From Amanita rubescens (Eukaryota > Basidiomycota > Agaricomycetes > Agaricales > Amanitaceae), in contig WION01000135.1 of NCBI GenBank assembly GCA_015039365.1, positions 1 to 64,000 of the forward strand: a DNA stretch of 64,000 nucleotides. Direction: 5' to 3'. Of this stretch, positions 1 through 11,228 are shown piece after piece; position 1 is the stretch's first letter; each line of letters opens with the position of its first letter. The notes beneath the pieces are model-generated. The model did no database searches, was not told where the DNA came from, and was given only the letters and a program-made list of their open reading frames with translations. The position numbers and the translations under genes are program-made.

Positions 1-554
1 CCCACTCACGAATACTTATCCAGTACTTGCAATTCAAAATCGTCTTATAACATCCACTATTCTCGCTGATACTCGTGAGCGCTTGGATAATCCTCAAACC
101 GAGTTTCTTGCCCTGTTGAGACTTGTCTACGGCAATATCTTCGATATGGCCAACGCTGCCCAACCCACGGATGAACTTGCGTTCGATAAAGACCGTACCG
201 ACGGCTACGATCGCGTCCCTGTCCTTGTCAACGATGACGAGGGCGTAGTACGTCCGTGGGAGGGCGCGCATGGCTTCAAATTGCTCTACCCAGGCGGTTT
301 CGCCTGGGTCAGGAACTTCGGTGAGGACTTTGAGTATGGAGAGATACCCGCGGTGGTAATCCGATGAGGCGAGGGGTCGTAGCTATTCAAAGAACGTGAG
401 AATGGGGGTTGGAAGAGAGGGGCGCCGCCGCTGCAGAACGTACGTGCAGATTGGCAGGAAGCTGGCTTTGGACTTCAGCGGAGATGAGTTCCGCATCGAA
501 GAGTAGATCGAGGGCAGAGTTGGGCGTCAATGATGTTGAAGCAGTCGTGCTCAT
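1..554 (-). CDS. GNA1: glucosamine-6-phosphate N-acetyltransferase, 3' part outside window
   Basis: Transfers acetyl from acetyl-CoA to glucosamine-6-phosphate, a cytosolic step toward UDP-GlcNAc for chitin and glycosylation. Two exons are visible: 444-554 (start ATG at 554-552) and about 25-382, joined over a 61-nt intron (383-443, GTACGT...ATAG). The spliced frame reads through family landmarks: LLFDAELISAEVQ near the N-terminus, then RPL.SSDYHRGYL, VLTEVPDPGE, VAVGTVFIERKFIRGLGSVG, and the GNAT acetyl-CoA loop HIEDIAVDKSQQGKKLGLRI, ending at KTILNC where a GTACTG donor opens an intron running off the window. About 155 residues are seen; the last roughly 25-30 (normally the NIPFYEKCGF strand) are missing. 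An open + strand frame over 1-367 is the antisense shadow of this gene. Identification is from remembered family sequence; sure of the family. Confidence 0.93.
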
Positions 555-1367
555 GTTGTTATCTTTGCCAAGCGTGATGAATTCCGTTTGGGTTTTTTGA
601 AAAGTAAAGAGAGATGTGCTGTGTCGATGCGAGAGAGAGAGAGGTGGCTGGTATTTATGCCAGTGGTTGCTAGCGTACAGCCTGAGCCTATAGCTACTGA
701 GCCCGATAGTCACAGCCACCGGTCTCAGCGGAGGATTGCCCACATCCAAAGCTGGACTCGGATTCCAGTTTGGGTCTCTTGCGGACTCGAACGATGACGC
801 AGATCCGCTAGACTACATTACATAGGAATACTCAGTACTATTCATATCAGGACACCGATAGAATCTTGGTGGGGGGAGTAGGCGTAGAGTCTAGAGTGTT
901 CCGGACTCTCGAACGGTGACACAGGGACATTCATAAAGTTATTCATATCAGGATTCAGGATACTTATAATAAGAATTCCAACAGGACAAGCCAGACATTC
1001 GCCAGATGAGGAATAACTAGCAGTGTCCTGGGACCAAGAAACAACAACTGAATCTAATTTTTGCCATCTTTGAATCATGATTCATGTGTTCAATCATCAG
1101 GCTCGGCACGGCGCCGAAAGGGAAAACATGGACATGTGCACTGTTGTGCGGCTCATAGTAAGCCCGGCCCAGCTAACTTCGTGAACAGTTAAATAGCTGG
1201 GATTCACAACCCGAAACCTGAGCTTCTTTCTCATCTTGTCGTCGCCGCTCGTTGTCTTCAACTTTGAATATTTTACAAAATATGTTCTGTGCTGACTACT
1301 TTCAGCGCGATGAGGTCATGGACGACGAGGTTGGCGATCATGGTCCTGCCAAGTGTAGGTACGCCGA
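555..1367. other. intergenic, GNA1 upstream region
   Basis: 813 bases between the GNA1 start and the 3' end of the COQ1 gene. The first 100-200 bases must hold the GNA1 promoter; there is a pyrimidine-rich minus-strand tract but no clear TATA box. A 29-codon + strand frame starts at 1281 (ATG) and ends at 1370, overlapping the COQ1 stop; it has no recognisable content and I do not call it. Nothing else is seen. Confidence 0.6.
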
Positions 1368-2964
1368 CTAGAATCGACGTCCTATAACCCTCTCCGCCAG
1401 AACCTCCAGAGCGCTCTTCGCCTCGCTATCTGGTAACGGCTGCAGCAATTCCTTTGCCTTGTCGGCGTACGACTGTGCAAGTACGCGAGTACGCTGTACA
1501 CCTGATGATCGCCCGATATAGTCTCGAGCCTTTTTATAGAAACAATTTAGATCTCGTACACTCAGACTCAGCAACGGAAAGTACTCACTCTTTCAACATC
1601 CCCTTGCTTTTCAAACTTGCGCTGCATGAGCTCGCCCAATTCGGGATGCTCCTCCCACGCATACAACGCAGGGCCCGTCGCAAGGCCTAACTGAAGATCT
1701 GCACCTCCAGGTTTACCCAAAGTAGACGAAACCGACTCATAATCCAAGACGTCATCCACGAGCTATAAAATCACAATCAACAACAGCCCAACGAAACGAT
1801 GACCTGTCCTACCTGAAATGCTATACCCAAATTCCTTCCGTATGCGTACGCAATTTCCTTGATGATATCCCCATCTTTACATCCGCCGAGCACAACAGAT
1901 GCCCTCGCTCCTTTCGCCATCAAGCTGGCCGTCTTGAGGTACGTCTTCTGCAGATAACTATTCCACGCATCTTCCTTCGTCTTCGTCATAACCTGCCCAT
2001 CGTTCAGCGTTTTCAACTTTTGGAGCTGCAGAATCTCGCCGTCGACAAGGTTGGATAAGACACAAGCAATGAGGTCTGTCGCTTCCAAATCTCCTAGGCG
2101 TGACATCGCGGCGGAAGCGCGGCCAACGATGAAAGTGCCAGCTGACACAGACAACTTGTTGCCAAACGCAGCAGGCGCAGAAGGAGAACCACGGCGTAAC
2201 GATGCGCCATCGACAACGTCGTCGTGCAATAGAGAAGCAGTGTGGATCATCTCCAGGATCTGCGCCAGTCGTCTTTGAGTTGGTAGGATAATAGGCGTCG
2301 GGTGGAGTGCAGGAGAACGCGTCGGTGTTGCATCAGAAGCCGTACTAGACGCGTTTGACCGTGGTGAGTCTGCACGGGGAGGAGACCTATGCTGCTGACT
2401 AGGTCGCAAACTGAATTTGGTCCTAAATGTCGACGTGTACGTTGGAAAACTCGGATTCCAGTCGTTTAACACGTCAGGACGCGTGATGGGCATATCCAAC
2501 TCGTCCGGCCGGCCACCAGCTCCTTCGTGACGCGACTCCCATAATTTTCTCTCCCATTGAGAACCGAGACCGTTCGTGGCCTGTGATACAAGGAGAACGA
2601 GTAGGGGACGGATCAATTTTGAGGGGTGTAGAAAGTAATACTCTGTGATTTGATTTAGTACAGGATCGCCTGACTGTAGAAGAGTCAGAAGGTCCGTCCG
2701 CAGCCCCGCGAGCTCTTCGGAAAGGATTTTGAACGGGTCTGGTCGACTGCGGAGAGGGGTTTCAAGAGGTACCGAAGAACCAGCAAGAGGTGATTCCGGC
2801 GACTGAGTGACAGTGGTGAAGGACCTGCGTGAACACTGAGCGCGTGCAAACCTAGCAGTGATACCAACCCATTTTGACAGGGAGTAACCCGACATGGAAG
2901 TTGGGTGGATTCGGGAGAAGCCGGAAACGCCGGGCGTTGTGAGCGTGTTGCTCTGACATGTCAT
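1368..2964 (-). CDS. COQ1: mitochondrial trans-polyprenyl (hexaprenyl/solanesyl-type) diphosphate synthase
   Basis: Builds the polyprenyl tail of ubiquinone from isopentenyl diphosphate in mitochondria. Three exons: 1813-2964, 1589-1762 and 1368-1529 with introns of 50 and 59 nt (GTAGGA..ATAG, GTGAGT..AAAG), both phase 0, giving 495 residues, or 472 if translation starts at Met24. Both aspartate-rich catalytic motifs are present: HTASLLHDDVVDGASLRRG in exon 1 and LVDDVLDYES, the latter rebuilt across the first intron. The C-terminus follows the family pattern (GDVER-ARDYIGRSSGVQRTR..A..YADKA). The N-terminus is Arg/Ser-rich (ITARFARAQCSRRSFTT), a typical mitochondrial targeting peptide, which favours Met24 (codon at 2895-2893) as the start. 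An insert of about 60 low-complexity residues precedes the first motif. Which chain length it makes cannot be told. Confidence 0.93.
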
Positions 2965-3284
2965 GGACTTTAGAAACCGGCATGCCGTACGTGCCTAGCT
3001 AGGGATGCCAGCTCCACTGAACACAAGATGCCGCTGGTGGGCGTTGGGCACCACATCAGTGAAAATACCTTCACCACATGAGGACAACCAGCAACCTGAT
3101 ATAGTCAGATGAGTTGTGAAGGGACGACAAAGGATACAACTATTTTTACTTGTTGATTTTTACGCTTAGACTCAGATCATCATATAAATGTCCAAAAAGG
3201 TAAGATTCCATTAGCAAGTATAGAAATTTCTGACTATGATCTCCAACAACATATCAACCGGACTAACTAATCTCCAACGGAAAT
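2965..3284. other. intergenic between COQ1 and hydrophobin
   Basis: 320 bases holding the COQ1 upstream region and the hydrophobin 3' flank. The second half is AT-rich. No gene, repeat or strong promoter motif is seen. Confidence 0.55.
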
Positions 3285-3725
3285 CTAGTTAACGTTGATG
3301 GGAGTGCAGCCAAGAACAACAGCACCATCTAGAGAGAATGTTAGCCTATGATCCAAGGAAAGATCAAATGTAATAAGGTCTTACTGAAGTTGTTGCCCTT
3401 GCAGCAAGCAGCTTGGTTGTCGCTGGAAAATGAATCAGTTTAACAGGTTCAGAGAGTTGACTTTCATTACTACTTACCAGCTAGAGCCACCAAGGATGGG
3501 GATGGCGTCAATGCAGTTGAGACCAACCATGCCGGTTATCTGGCCAACACCAACACCGAGGAGGCCAGCAATGACGCCAGCAGCCTCAGGGCTTTTGGCG
3601 TCTTGAACACTGTTGCAGCACTTTTGGGTTCCAGTGCTGCAGTTGAAAGAGCCACCGGGGGTGGGAGCAGCGGCGGCGAAGATGGCGAAGGCAACGGTGG
3701 CAACGACAGCGAGTTTGGAGAACAT
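3285..3725 (-). CDS. class I hydrophobin
   Basis: Small secreted amphipathic protein that self-assembles at air-water interfaces and coats aerial hyphae or fruit-body surfaces. Three exons, 3478-3725, 3385-3422 and 3285-3328, with canonical introns of 55 and 56 nt; 109 residues. Residues 1-20 are a signal peptide (MFSKLAVVATVAFAIFAAAA). The mature part shows the eight-cysteine hydrophobin pattern C-x6-CC-x(n)-C-x(n)-C-x5-CC-x(n)-C: CSTGTQKCC, GLNC, SSCDNQAACC and VLGC, then a short tail TPINVN. The long third loop and the spacing fit class I. The last cysteines are only found after splicing, so an intronless reading would lose half the motif. A TATA box sits upstream at 3846-3852. Confidence 0.95.
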
Positions 3726-4498
3726 CTCGATAGTTCAAAGAGTGACGGGTGGTAAAGACTGTGAGGTTGGTTTGCTAATGTGCAGGTGCAAGAGCAATGA
3801 AGCGATAAAACTTCGGATGAAGACCAAACGAATGCTCGGCCCTCCTTTTATACATTTTCGCGTTACGTGGAACGGCGCCTGAAGCCCTTCAACAAACATC
3901 AAACCCTGTCGGCCCGCTGACCTTGTGACTTGGCCAATACCACGCTAAGCGGAACCCTGGATCGTTCCCTGATATTAGTCGTTATGTAAACTCCACAAGT
4001 CTCCAAATTATACGCGGTCAATCACTTGTATCCCTGAATAAAAAGAACGCGCGTCTTAGTTACACCTTGTCGCACCTCCCACAAGCTGTCAGAAAAATAC
4101 CACTCCGAGATTCTAACTTTTGACACTTTCTCGCTGTCTGTCCATGACAACAACTCCGACACCGAGTGGAGTGGGCATCACGGCTTTACCGATCAAAACC
4201 TGGAGGAAAATAATTGAGTTCGCGCAGTCTTTCCTTTTTTGTATGTCGTGCGGCGGCAAGATCGTTACGTGGATAATTTTTTACATTGATGCTGTCGGGG
4301 TACAAATGTTACACTACAATGGAATTGGCTCTTCGGGATATACTGCATGGGACAGATTATACGGAAAAGAAGAGAAAAGTCCGTTGAATCAACGAGCAAA
4401 GAATGTGTGGTTCATTCACGACAAAAGGAGGACAAGGAAAAAATGCCAAGGCCGAATGCCGCCCAAGCGCGAAACGGCTGCCGTAAAATCGATTGATA
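3726..4498. other. intergenic: hydrophobin promoter and Mo25 3' flank
   Basis: 773 bases. The proximal part is the hydrophobin promoter (TATA at 3846-3852). The + strand open frame at 4120-4524 is antisense to the Mo25 3' region and has no family features. Nothing else found. Confidence 0.55.
3846..3852 (-). promoter_or_regulatory. TATA box of the hydrophobin gene
   Basis: TATAAAA on the minus strand, about 120 bases before the hydrophobin ATG, within GTATAAAAGG. This is a usual position for highly expressed fungal genes with a leader of 60-90 nt. Confidence 0.7.
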
Positions 4499-5879
4499 TC
4501 ACAATGATTGAATCTGAACGATGAGAAACTGCTTCTCATCGTTAAATTGTTCATCTAGGGGTTCGGATCAACATTTGAATGCCCAATATTTGAAACATAA
4601 AAAACTAAATAGAAAAACTCGTACCATCCTTGTCGTTGTGGAACCCTTTTAGGAATGTCAACAGTTTGTCCCTGTTCCTCCGTAGTATTGCCTCGATCTG
4701 AGGTGGTTTCTTAGGGTTAGCCACGAAGACCTGTATAACCGTTCGTGAGGCGTGCTGGCACGTGCGGCATGATACGTGTCAGGACACACCTTGAACACAT
4801 GGAAAGCCTCAAATTGGATATTCTTGCTTTTGTCTCGCAGCAGGTTCATCATCATTTTCAGGTTCGATTCATTGGCAATATACCGTGTCATTACGTTGAA
4901 ATTAGTCCGATCAAGGAGGATTTCGCCTAGGAGTTTCAGAGACTGGCGTTTGTTTACATAGTTGCCGGACATAATCAACGTTGTAAACGAGGCGAAAAAC
5001 TGCGACTCATCTCAACATCGTTCACGTTGGTGCATGATTTCTTAACTTACTCTATCGTAATTCTTCTCAAGATATTCGGCGACCATCGTTTTGTGCCGCG
5101 TCAAAGTCTCTTTCAAGTTAGCAAATGCATCACAAGATATACCAAACGTCGATTTTTCGATGTAATGGGGGAATTTGTAGAATCTAGTTTACACAGTCAA
5201 TGGACGATGACGGGGGTTAACCCGGCCCATGTGACCTTCAACTCACTGTTCTGAATATAGTAGTATCTTGCATAATTGTTCATGTCGCAACATCTCCTTG
5301 ATGATCATGCCAGTGTTTAACCCAATGTCTTCATTCTCATAGCCATCCAGCGTAGCAAATATGATATCAGGCCGTGCAGCAAGGTATTCAACGGTGGGTG
5401 ACCGGGAGCCTATCTGACGACGGAGCAAGTTGTTGAATATTTGAACGACATCCTTCCGCGCTTCAAAGTCGAACAGGGCGATGTGCGTCACGAGTGAAAG
5501 TAACAGGTCAGTGTTGTATGTCTCTTGCGCGAGTTGTGCCACAAGCTCAGGTTGAGGTTCTACGGTGGCATGGAGTCAACGATGGTGTTCTTGCAATACA
5601 GTATCACGCAAGTCGACTCACCAACCTCCCCATGAAGCAACACCTTTATACTCTGCAGATTCTTCGAGATTTCCTCGCCAGCCTGGAGCGGTTATTAACA
5701 AATTCAGATAGAGGAGGGCAGAAAGATGAGCATATCTAGATCAGGCTGATGTGACTTAAATGCCGCACTTTTTTCCGGGTCTCGCTCCCTTGTGAAGCAG
5801 ATTCCAATCTCGGGATTGTATCGCGGATGCCGCGCACAAGATCGGTTGGTGTTCGCGGCTTTGACTTGAAGAAATTCAT
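4499..5879 (-). CDS. hymA: Mo25/CAB39-like scaffold protein (HymA/Pmo25)
   Basis: Armadillo-like scaffold that binds and activates germinal-centre/STE20 kinases in the RAM/MOR polarity pathway. Seven exons: 5769-5879, 5622-5682, 5247-5559, 5051-5183, 4790-4999, 4625-4730 and 4499-4554. All phases match and sum to 990 nt, 329 residues, the normal length of the family (about 330-340). Landmarks in order: [71 protein letters not shown]-like segment [24 protein letters not shown]-type [47 protein letters not shown], and terminal [13 protein letters not shown]. The first intron has a weak donor (GTGCGG); the other five are canonical. Nothing indicates loss of function. Confidence 0.95.
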
Positions 5880-7209
5880 GTGGATCCGACGTCGTGATGG
5901 AGAAGGGAAGGTGAAGAGCCACAACTACCGAGTGACGCAAGACGAAGGACGAATGAGGCACCTTGATATAGTTATGCCAGGTGATAGTGCTCATAAAGTA
6001 CAGCTCTCAGGGTCGTGTACCGATGAACTTCCTTTTATGGAAATGTTCAAGCTTGCCGTCCGCCGGCGCTCGATTTCTTTGATCATACGTTGGCGACAAG
6101 CCGGGATCAACGTACGCAACCTAGCCACAGCGCTCACCGTAGCGCATAGCCAGGTTACCTCGACCGAAAACAGTTCTTCCTAATCCCGAGCCTCGGGTTT
6201 ATCAATTGCGTGGCAGAATGGCAGACGGCACGCATCTCCGATTACTAATACCTATAGAATTGCCACCTCTCTCGCTAGCCAGTTAAACTTGAATCTCGCT
6301 AGGCTATTCAAGCGACAGTCTTCCTAATGCAAAGCAATCTCCGTGAATGACCAGATCCAAATATGTCCTTTGCATAACTCATATCTCTCTCTGAGCTCAA
6401 CTTGTGTTACGAAGCATGGGAAGATGTATTTTAATCGCTTCTTGTACACCGCTATAGTTGCCACGAGGCAGACTTCAGTAAGCTCTCGGACGCCTTTGTT
6501 TCTATTGATACCCATCACTCGGAATACTTTACATACCACATCCAGTTCTATTGTTCACTGCAGTCATCGATCTCATGTCACTTTCCCCAAACAACAAAGC
6601 ATGGTGGTGCCTGTTAGCAGGAGACAGCGAATAGCCGCAAACCCGAACTGGACCCAGTAAAGTGGTTGACGGTTGTGGGTAAGTCATGCATACTACAGGA
6701 AATTATCGCCACCTCAAGACCACAGAGTTTCGTCGATGTCATACGGTTTGCTTCTAATAAGACTGATCGCTAGACATATCAGGACGATCTTAAGAGATCA
6801 GCAAAGTGCTTCAATAATGCATCTGAATAGTGCGCTACATATAAGGGAATCGGCCGTCTTGCCCGTGAGAAGCACTGGGAGAGGACCCCCTAATACTGTC
6901 CGTACCACAATGCTGCAAAACCTTGATATCGCCCACGAACGTGGAAGTACACCGACTAAATATAGTCTGACGGGATTGCGTCAATTAAAAGGACGGTTCC
7001 TGCGCGTTTCTGTCGCAAAGTCCATCAAGCCACAAAATGGGGACTAAGGGTCTTGGCTCAAATGAGGTGACCTCTGCGCAGCTGAGTTGTCTACGCGTAT
7101 AAGCAAACGTGCTAACCCGTTTAATAAGAATGGATTTCAAGACACAGGATATATCTGAGGCGGTGACTCGGCAAAAGAAGCACGGTATTCTCCAATAACT
7201 ATTTTATCT
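5880..7209. other. intergenic, no gene recognised
   Basis: 1.3 kb between the Mo25 start and the F-box array. It contains the Mo25 promoter. Open frames of 60-125 codons occur on both strands (for example + strand 6343-6660 and 6673-7047) but none resembles a protein family or has convincing splice sites. Composition is like the array that follows, so old decayed sequence is possible. Confidence 0.5.
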
Positions 7210-8470
7210 CCGTTGCAGTATTCCCACACAGCGAGTCGTCTGACCCGCCGATCGAGTGAAAATCACTCATGCCTGTATATATTTCGGATTGACTTTCCTC
7301 TCATGTGTATGGACATCCTATACAGTTCTTCTTCACAGACCTTTGACAGGTCGGACCATAGTCATATCTTCGCGGGTATCGCTCGAAAATCAAGGCCATC
7401 GCCGCGCGAACTGTACATCAGAGTGTTAGTTATAAATTCAGAGGCGGAACAAAGCAAGAGATAACCGGGTACTAACATGTTTTCCGTTGATGAGATCCGC
7501 GGTAATCACAGACGCTCGACCTCGTCGGACGCCCCGTGTGGTCACAACCCAGAATAGACGTGTTATCCTGGTATGGCCAAGGTATATCGCCAATCGGTTG
7601 AACCGCAAATTCAGCACCTTGCCCTGCACACTGTTGTTGCAAAAACTTTCCACCGCAAATCGTGTATTGTATGGAACAGGTTCGTTATGCATCATAATTG
7701 TAAGCCTTTATAGGTTTTCGGCGGTAATAACACCAGAGCTGGACTACGCGAGAAGGGTGGCAAGTTCCATGATCTCCAAATCCAAAAGGCTAGGGTCCAT
7801 GACCATTAACGATTGCAGACGGCAAGCTGGTGGCAATCTATCCTGCCGTTGGTGACGAAATTCGTCATTCGGCGATTAGTAGATAACCGACTTTTTCCAG
7901 GCGTTTTGCTTGTCCTGGAACGGACAGTAACTTTTAGTCGTTAAAGCCATAATCGAGGGATCCCCAATTTACTAGTGTTCCCAGCACAAGACATGTCAGA
8001 TGCAGCTCATCTTCAAAGATGTCAAGAATATGCTGATATTTTGTACTGGGTGCTCCTTTGGAGAGCTGCAGAGAGCTTAAAAGAGGCAGACGGTGTTTTG
8101 CCTTACAGAAAAAATCGGCGGGAGAGAATCTCTAATTCGGATGTTGATCTCCTGCCAGCTGCCACGAGCAACTGGAACAGACGAGTGATCCATTCTGCTT
8201 CTTCCGACAGACAGGTTTGAACTGGAAAGTGGCCGTCTTGTTTGATCTAGAACGTAACGTAACACAAGTAGCATGACATCATATTGATGGTAGACGAACT
8301 CATGATTGTAACGCAGGACGTTTAAATCAACGTCGAGTCTATTCCAAAAGTGAGAGATCCAGCGAAACATAACTCTCCAGGTTGCACATGGTCGTCTGAG
8401 AGTTTGAGCTTGTGAGGGCACATGGGAGGAGCGCCGTGATATCCGTAAATTTCGCGAACAATCTCAGAGG
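7210..8470 (-). pseudogene. decayed F-box/LRR-like gene, copy A of a tandem array
   Basis: Degenerate copy of the two intact F-box genes downstream. 8040-8460 matches the start of copy C (F-box and following helices: NRLDVDLN, the Arg-Pro-rich stretch, the LLVAESIRW block). 7860-7960 keeps only a trace of the middle (SSVLGQAKRLEKL region), and 7487-7830 matches the C-terminal third including the QTLRQQCAEHGVEFTVQ block. Most of the central repeat region is deleted and no frame stays open for more than about 120 codons. 7210-7480 also matches the 3' flank of copy C (11,560-11,790), and the upstream part with a TATA run at 8741-8750 matches the promoters of B and C. So the duplicated unit includes promoter, gene and 3' flank. 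Confidence 0.8.
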
Positions 8471-8478
8471 GACCCACG

Positions 8479-9245
8479 TTACTTTTTCAGATGGTGGTCC
8501 ACTGCTGAAACAGGTGTTGGTCCGGTGTCTGGGCGCTGATAAACACACACAAATCCCCGGCCATTGCCAAGCCGGGTTGGGCTCTCTACCGTATCGTGGC
8601 CTTGTTGCATCCTCAAAAGATTATGATGACGAGATGCCCTTGCAGCTCGAAGAACTGAAGCGTTCCTAGCAACAATTATCGTGGCGGCCTGTTGTGATAT
8701 CATCCAGGGACGAAGCTGATGCGCTGGAAGGAGATTCGAATATATATATAAGTACTTAGCAGGAGTACAAAGTTCTGTGATCCCCGTTACTATATTGGCC
8801 CTAACGGAAACAAAAGGGGTTGGAACCCGGAGATCTGGAAATGCGGCTTTAGTGAGTGCAAACATTTTTCGACGCCGTTCACGAGCACGAGCAGCAGCAG
8901 CAGCAGGATCGGCAATTGGCCGAAAAGGGATATGGTAAGCCTTGGGAGGGCCGAAGGGACCGCCATCGCCAGACAGCATAGGAACTATGAAGGAAAACAA
9001 GCTCAAGATGAGGGAAAAGCTTACTTACTTGGACGGATAGCTTTGAGCTGCTCGTCGGTGTACGGGGCTACCGACCGATAGATGCTTGCCTCTATTTTCA
9101 ACGCGGCCTCGGCAGGAGAATCTTCTACTTGCTCAGAAACTGTACTAATAAGTGAACCCACGCACGAACCACATTGTGACGCGAATCCGTAGTGTTCTAT
9201 TTTTACACTTGATATCTTTGGCTTCGCCTCCACAGCGGGTAACAT
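8479..9245 (-). CDS. hypothetical protein, two exons
   Basis: Exons 9029-9245 and 8479-8984 are joined by a 44-nt intron with good sites (GTAAGT...CATAG) and matching phase, giving 240 residues. I do not recognise the family. Residues 1-75 are mildly acidic with a CGSC pair. The middle holds a Gly/Pro-rich stretch (SGDGGPFGPPK), then an Ala/Arg helix (DPAAAAARARERRRKMF). The last 90 or so residues overlap the promoter region of F-box copy A, including its TATA run, so this end is probably not real or was captured when the F-box unit inserted or expanded. The start is placed at the first ATG (9245-9243). It could also be a relic. Confidence 0.4.
8741..8750 (-). promoter_or_regulatory. TATA run upstream of F-box copy A
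   Basis: TATATATATA in the conserved block GATGCGCTGGAAGGAG-(A/G)TTCG.. shared by all three F-box copies (also 11,500-11,505 and 13,470-13,475). In this decayed copy it probably no longer drives a functional gene. Confidence 0.5.
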
Positions 9246-9293
9246 GCATTTCGGAAACCTCACTCTCGAAATACGGTTTCAGATAATTCAATT

Positions 9294-9690
9294 TTGTTCA
9301 CACACAGCGCCCAGGTTGAGACCCAGCTGAACGCCTACTATAGCCACATCTATTTTTGCGCCTGGCCATTCGGCTTGATACAGGACCAAGTGTGGAAATC
9401 ATGGGAGTTGAAAGAAGATAGATTGTTGTTGCATACATTGGCCTCTAGTGCTAACGCACAAGTGTTATACATTGAATTTGAAAAGTTGGCATGTTCAGTT
9501 CCAAGGAGACACTCCACGCCTCCTAATTAAGTTGCTACCCAACATGTTAAATTTGGTTGATCTGCGCGTTGTGTACGACGAGATGACGGTGGATCCATCT
9601 GAAGGGGTTTTCAGCCGAGCGATTAGGTTTGTCTACAGCACCAAATATCGAGGCCATCGTCAAGCAAACTGCAAATCGAAGCGTTAGATA
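9294..9690 (+). pseudogene. fragment of an F-box/LRR-like gene on the + strand
   Basis: Two overlapping + strand frames (9294-9530 and 9448-9687) join at a frame change near 9490 to give a leucine-rich segment: a helix ending ANAQVLYIEFEKL, then LLIKLLPNMLNLVDLRVVYDE. This rhythm is common in the LRR half of agaricomycete F-box proteins. No start, no F-box and no splice sites support an intact gene. The end overlaps the 3' flank of copy B. Not strong; it may be chance plus composition. Confidence 0.35.
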
Positions 9691-9803
9691 TAAATTCAGA
9701 CGACGGACTCGACAAACCAAAAGATAACTGGTACTAACAGTTTTCCGTTGCTGAACTCTGCGGCAATCACAATGCTCGACCTCGTCGGACGTCCCATAAA
9801 TGG

Positions 9804-11228
9804 TCACCAATCCAGAATAGGGATGGAGTCATCGTAATACGGCCCAGGCACATCGCGCATGTGTTGAACCGTAAATTCAACACCGTGTTCTGCGCACTGT
9901 TGCCTCAAAGTTTGTACAGCAGATCGTTTATTGTATTGGACAACTTCAGACGACGTCATGATCATAAGCTTCTGTAGTTTTTCGACGGGAGCATCACCGA
10001 AGTTGGCCTCGACCGTTTCGGTGCGCGATGCAAGAAGAACAGAAAGTTCCATGATCTCCATAAACGAGAAGCCGCGGTCGATCACCATTAACGACCGCAG
10101 ATGGCAAGCTAATGGTGCACCACTGCGATAAGATGCAAGTTGGTTGAAATACTTCACCATATCCTTGTCATTGTCCAGCTTCAGATGAGGGAGGTCAGGT
10201 GTGTACCGTAAGACATCTGCCAGGAAGTCGGCGCTGCATTCGGCTACGCCTAGGCACTTTAGTTGACATGAGGATCTGGTAAGGAAGGATGTGACTTGGT
10301 TCTGCGACCAATTCAGCCCGATCACGTTAAGAACTCGGATATAGAGCTCTTCCAAGGACGGCGTCTGAAGGAGTGGAAGTAGCGCGACGCCGACAATGCT
10401 CAATACTTTGAGGTTAGGGAAGTTGATTAGGCTGGCTGTCCCAACTGGATAAAGCATGTCCTCTGGCCGTCCATAGAGGGCTAGCTTTTCCAAACGTTTT
10501 GCTTGTCCCAGAACCGAGGATAATCGGTGGTTGTATCGATAGCCATATGTAAGTTTGAGTACACTCAGAGATGCCCAGTTTGCTCGCCAGCCTGAGAATG
10601 GTGCCAGCTCGAGATATGTAAGGTTTGGTACGTCTTCAAAGAGATCATGTATGTACTGCGGGTTTGCACAGTGTGATACATTGACAAGCTGTGCAGAGCT
10701 TAGAAGGGGCATATTGTGTTTTGCCTTATAGAGAATGGGCAAAAGAAATGGTGTGACTCGGATGTTGACCTCCTGCCAGCGGATCGATTCTGCAACGAGC
10801 AATTTGAATAGACCGACGATCCATTCGTCTTGTTCCGGCAGATAGTATTGTCGAGTTTTGAACTGAAAAGAGAATGGCCGTCCTCTTGTGCGATCTAGAA
10901 AGTAACGTAACACCAGTAGCATCACATCGCGATGATGGCGCCACACGCGCTTAGAATAGCGATCCTCGTCCATGACGCTCAGATCAACGTCGAGTCTGTT
11001 CCAAAAGTTAGAGGTCATTGAGTGGAAAATAGACCTCCAGGATGCACATATTTGTCCGAGATACCATGGAAAGTCGCTGAGCTTGTGAAGGCGCATGGGT
11101 GCATAAATACAGCCATAAATCTCGCGAACAATCTCGGGAGGAAAAATGCGTGCGATGGAATGCATCTCTCTGTGCTGGAGCGCGGTGGTCCACGAATGAC
11201 TGAGACAAGGTGTCGTTTTGGAGTTCAT
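9804..11228 (-). CDS. F-box domain protein, copy B
   Basis: Single-exon gene, 474 residues from ATG 11,228-11,226 (the same frame extends four codons further to a TTG). Residues 20-75 form a divergent F-box: HSIARIFPPEIVREIYGCIY, then LGQICASWRSIFHSMTSNFWNRLDVDL, the usual agaricomycete arrangement LPPEI...C.W..I......W. The rest is leucine-rich with repeats such as LEKLALYG, FPNLKVLSIVGVALLPLLQTPSLEELYIRVL. F-box proteins recruit substrates to SCF ubiquitin ligases; the substrate here is unknown. About 75 percent alike to copy C by eye, with differences concentrated in the middle. Upstream TATA at 11,500-11,505. Confidence 0.85.
   Translation of the reverse strand: MNSKTTPCLSHSWTTALQHREMHSIARIFPPEIVREIYGCIYAPMRLHKLSDFPWYLGQICASWRSIFHSMTSNFWNRLDVDLSVMDEDRYSKRVWRHHRDVMLLVLRYFLDRTRGRPFSFQFKTRQYYLPEQDEWIVGLFKLLVAESIRWQEVNIRVTPFLLPILYKAKHNMPLLSSAQLVNVSHCANPQYIHDLFEDVPNLTYLELAPFSGWRANWASLSVLKLTYGYRYNHRLSSVLGQAKRLEKLALYGRPEDMLYPVGTASLINFPNLKVLSIVGVALLPLLQTPSLEELYIRVLNVIGLNWSQNQVTSFLTRSSCQLKCLGVAECSADFLADVLRYTPDLPHLKLDNDKDMVKYFNQLASYRSGAPLACHLRSLMVIDRGFSFMEIMELSVLLASRTETVEANFGDAPVEKLQKLMIMTSSEVVQYNKRSAVQTLRQQCAEHGVEFTVQHMRDVPGPYYDDSIPILDW

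Noticed and set aside
1..367. Open + strand frame reaching to 367
   Set aside because: It is exactly antisense to the GNA1 exon, which carries clear acetyltransferase motifs on the minus strand.
4120..4524. 134-codon + frame
   Set aside because: Antisense to the Mo25 3' exon and flank; no family features or signal.
5827..6183. 118-codon + frame
   Set aside because: Antisense to Mo25 exon 1 and its promoter.
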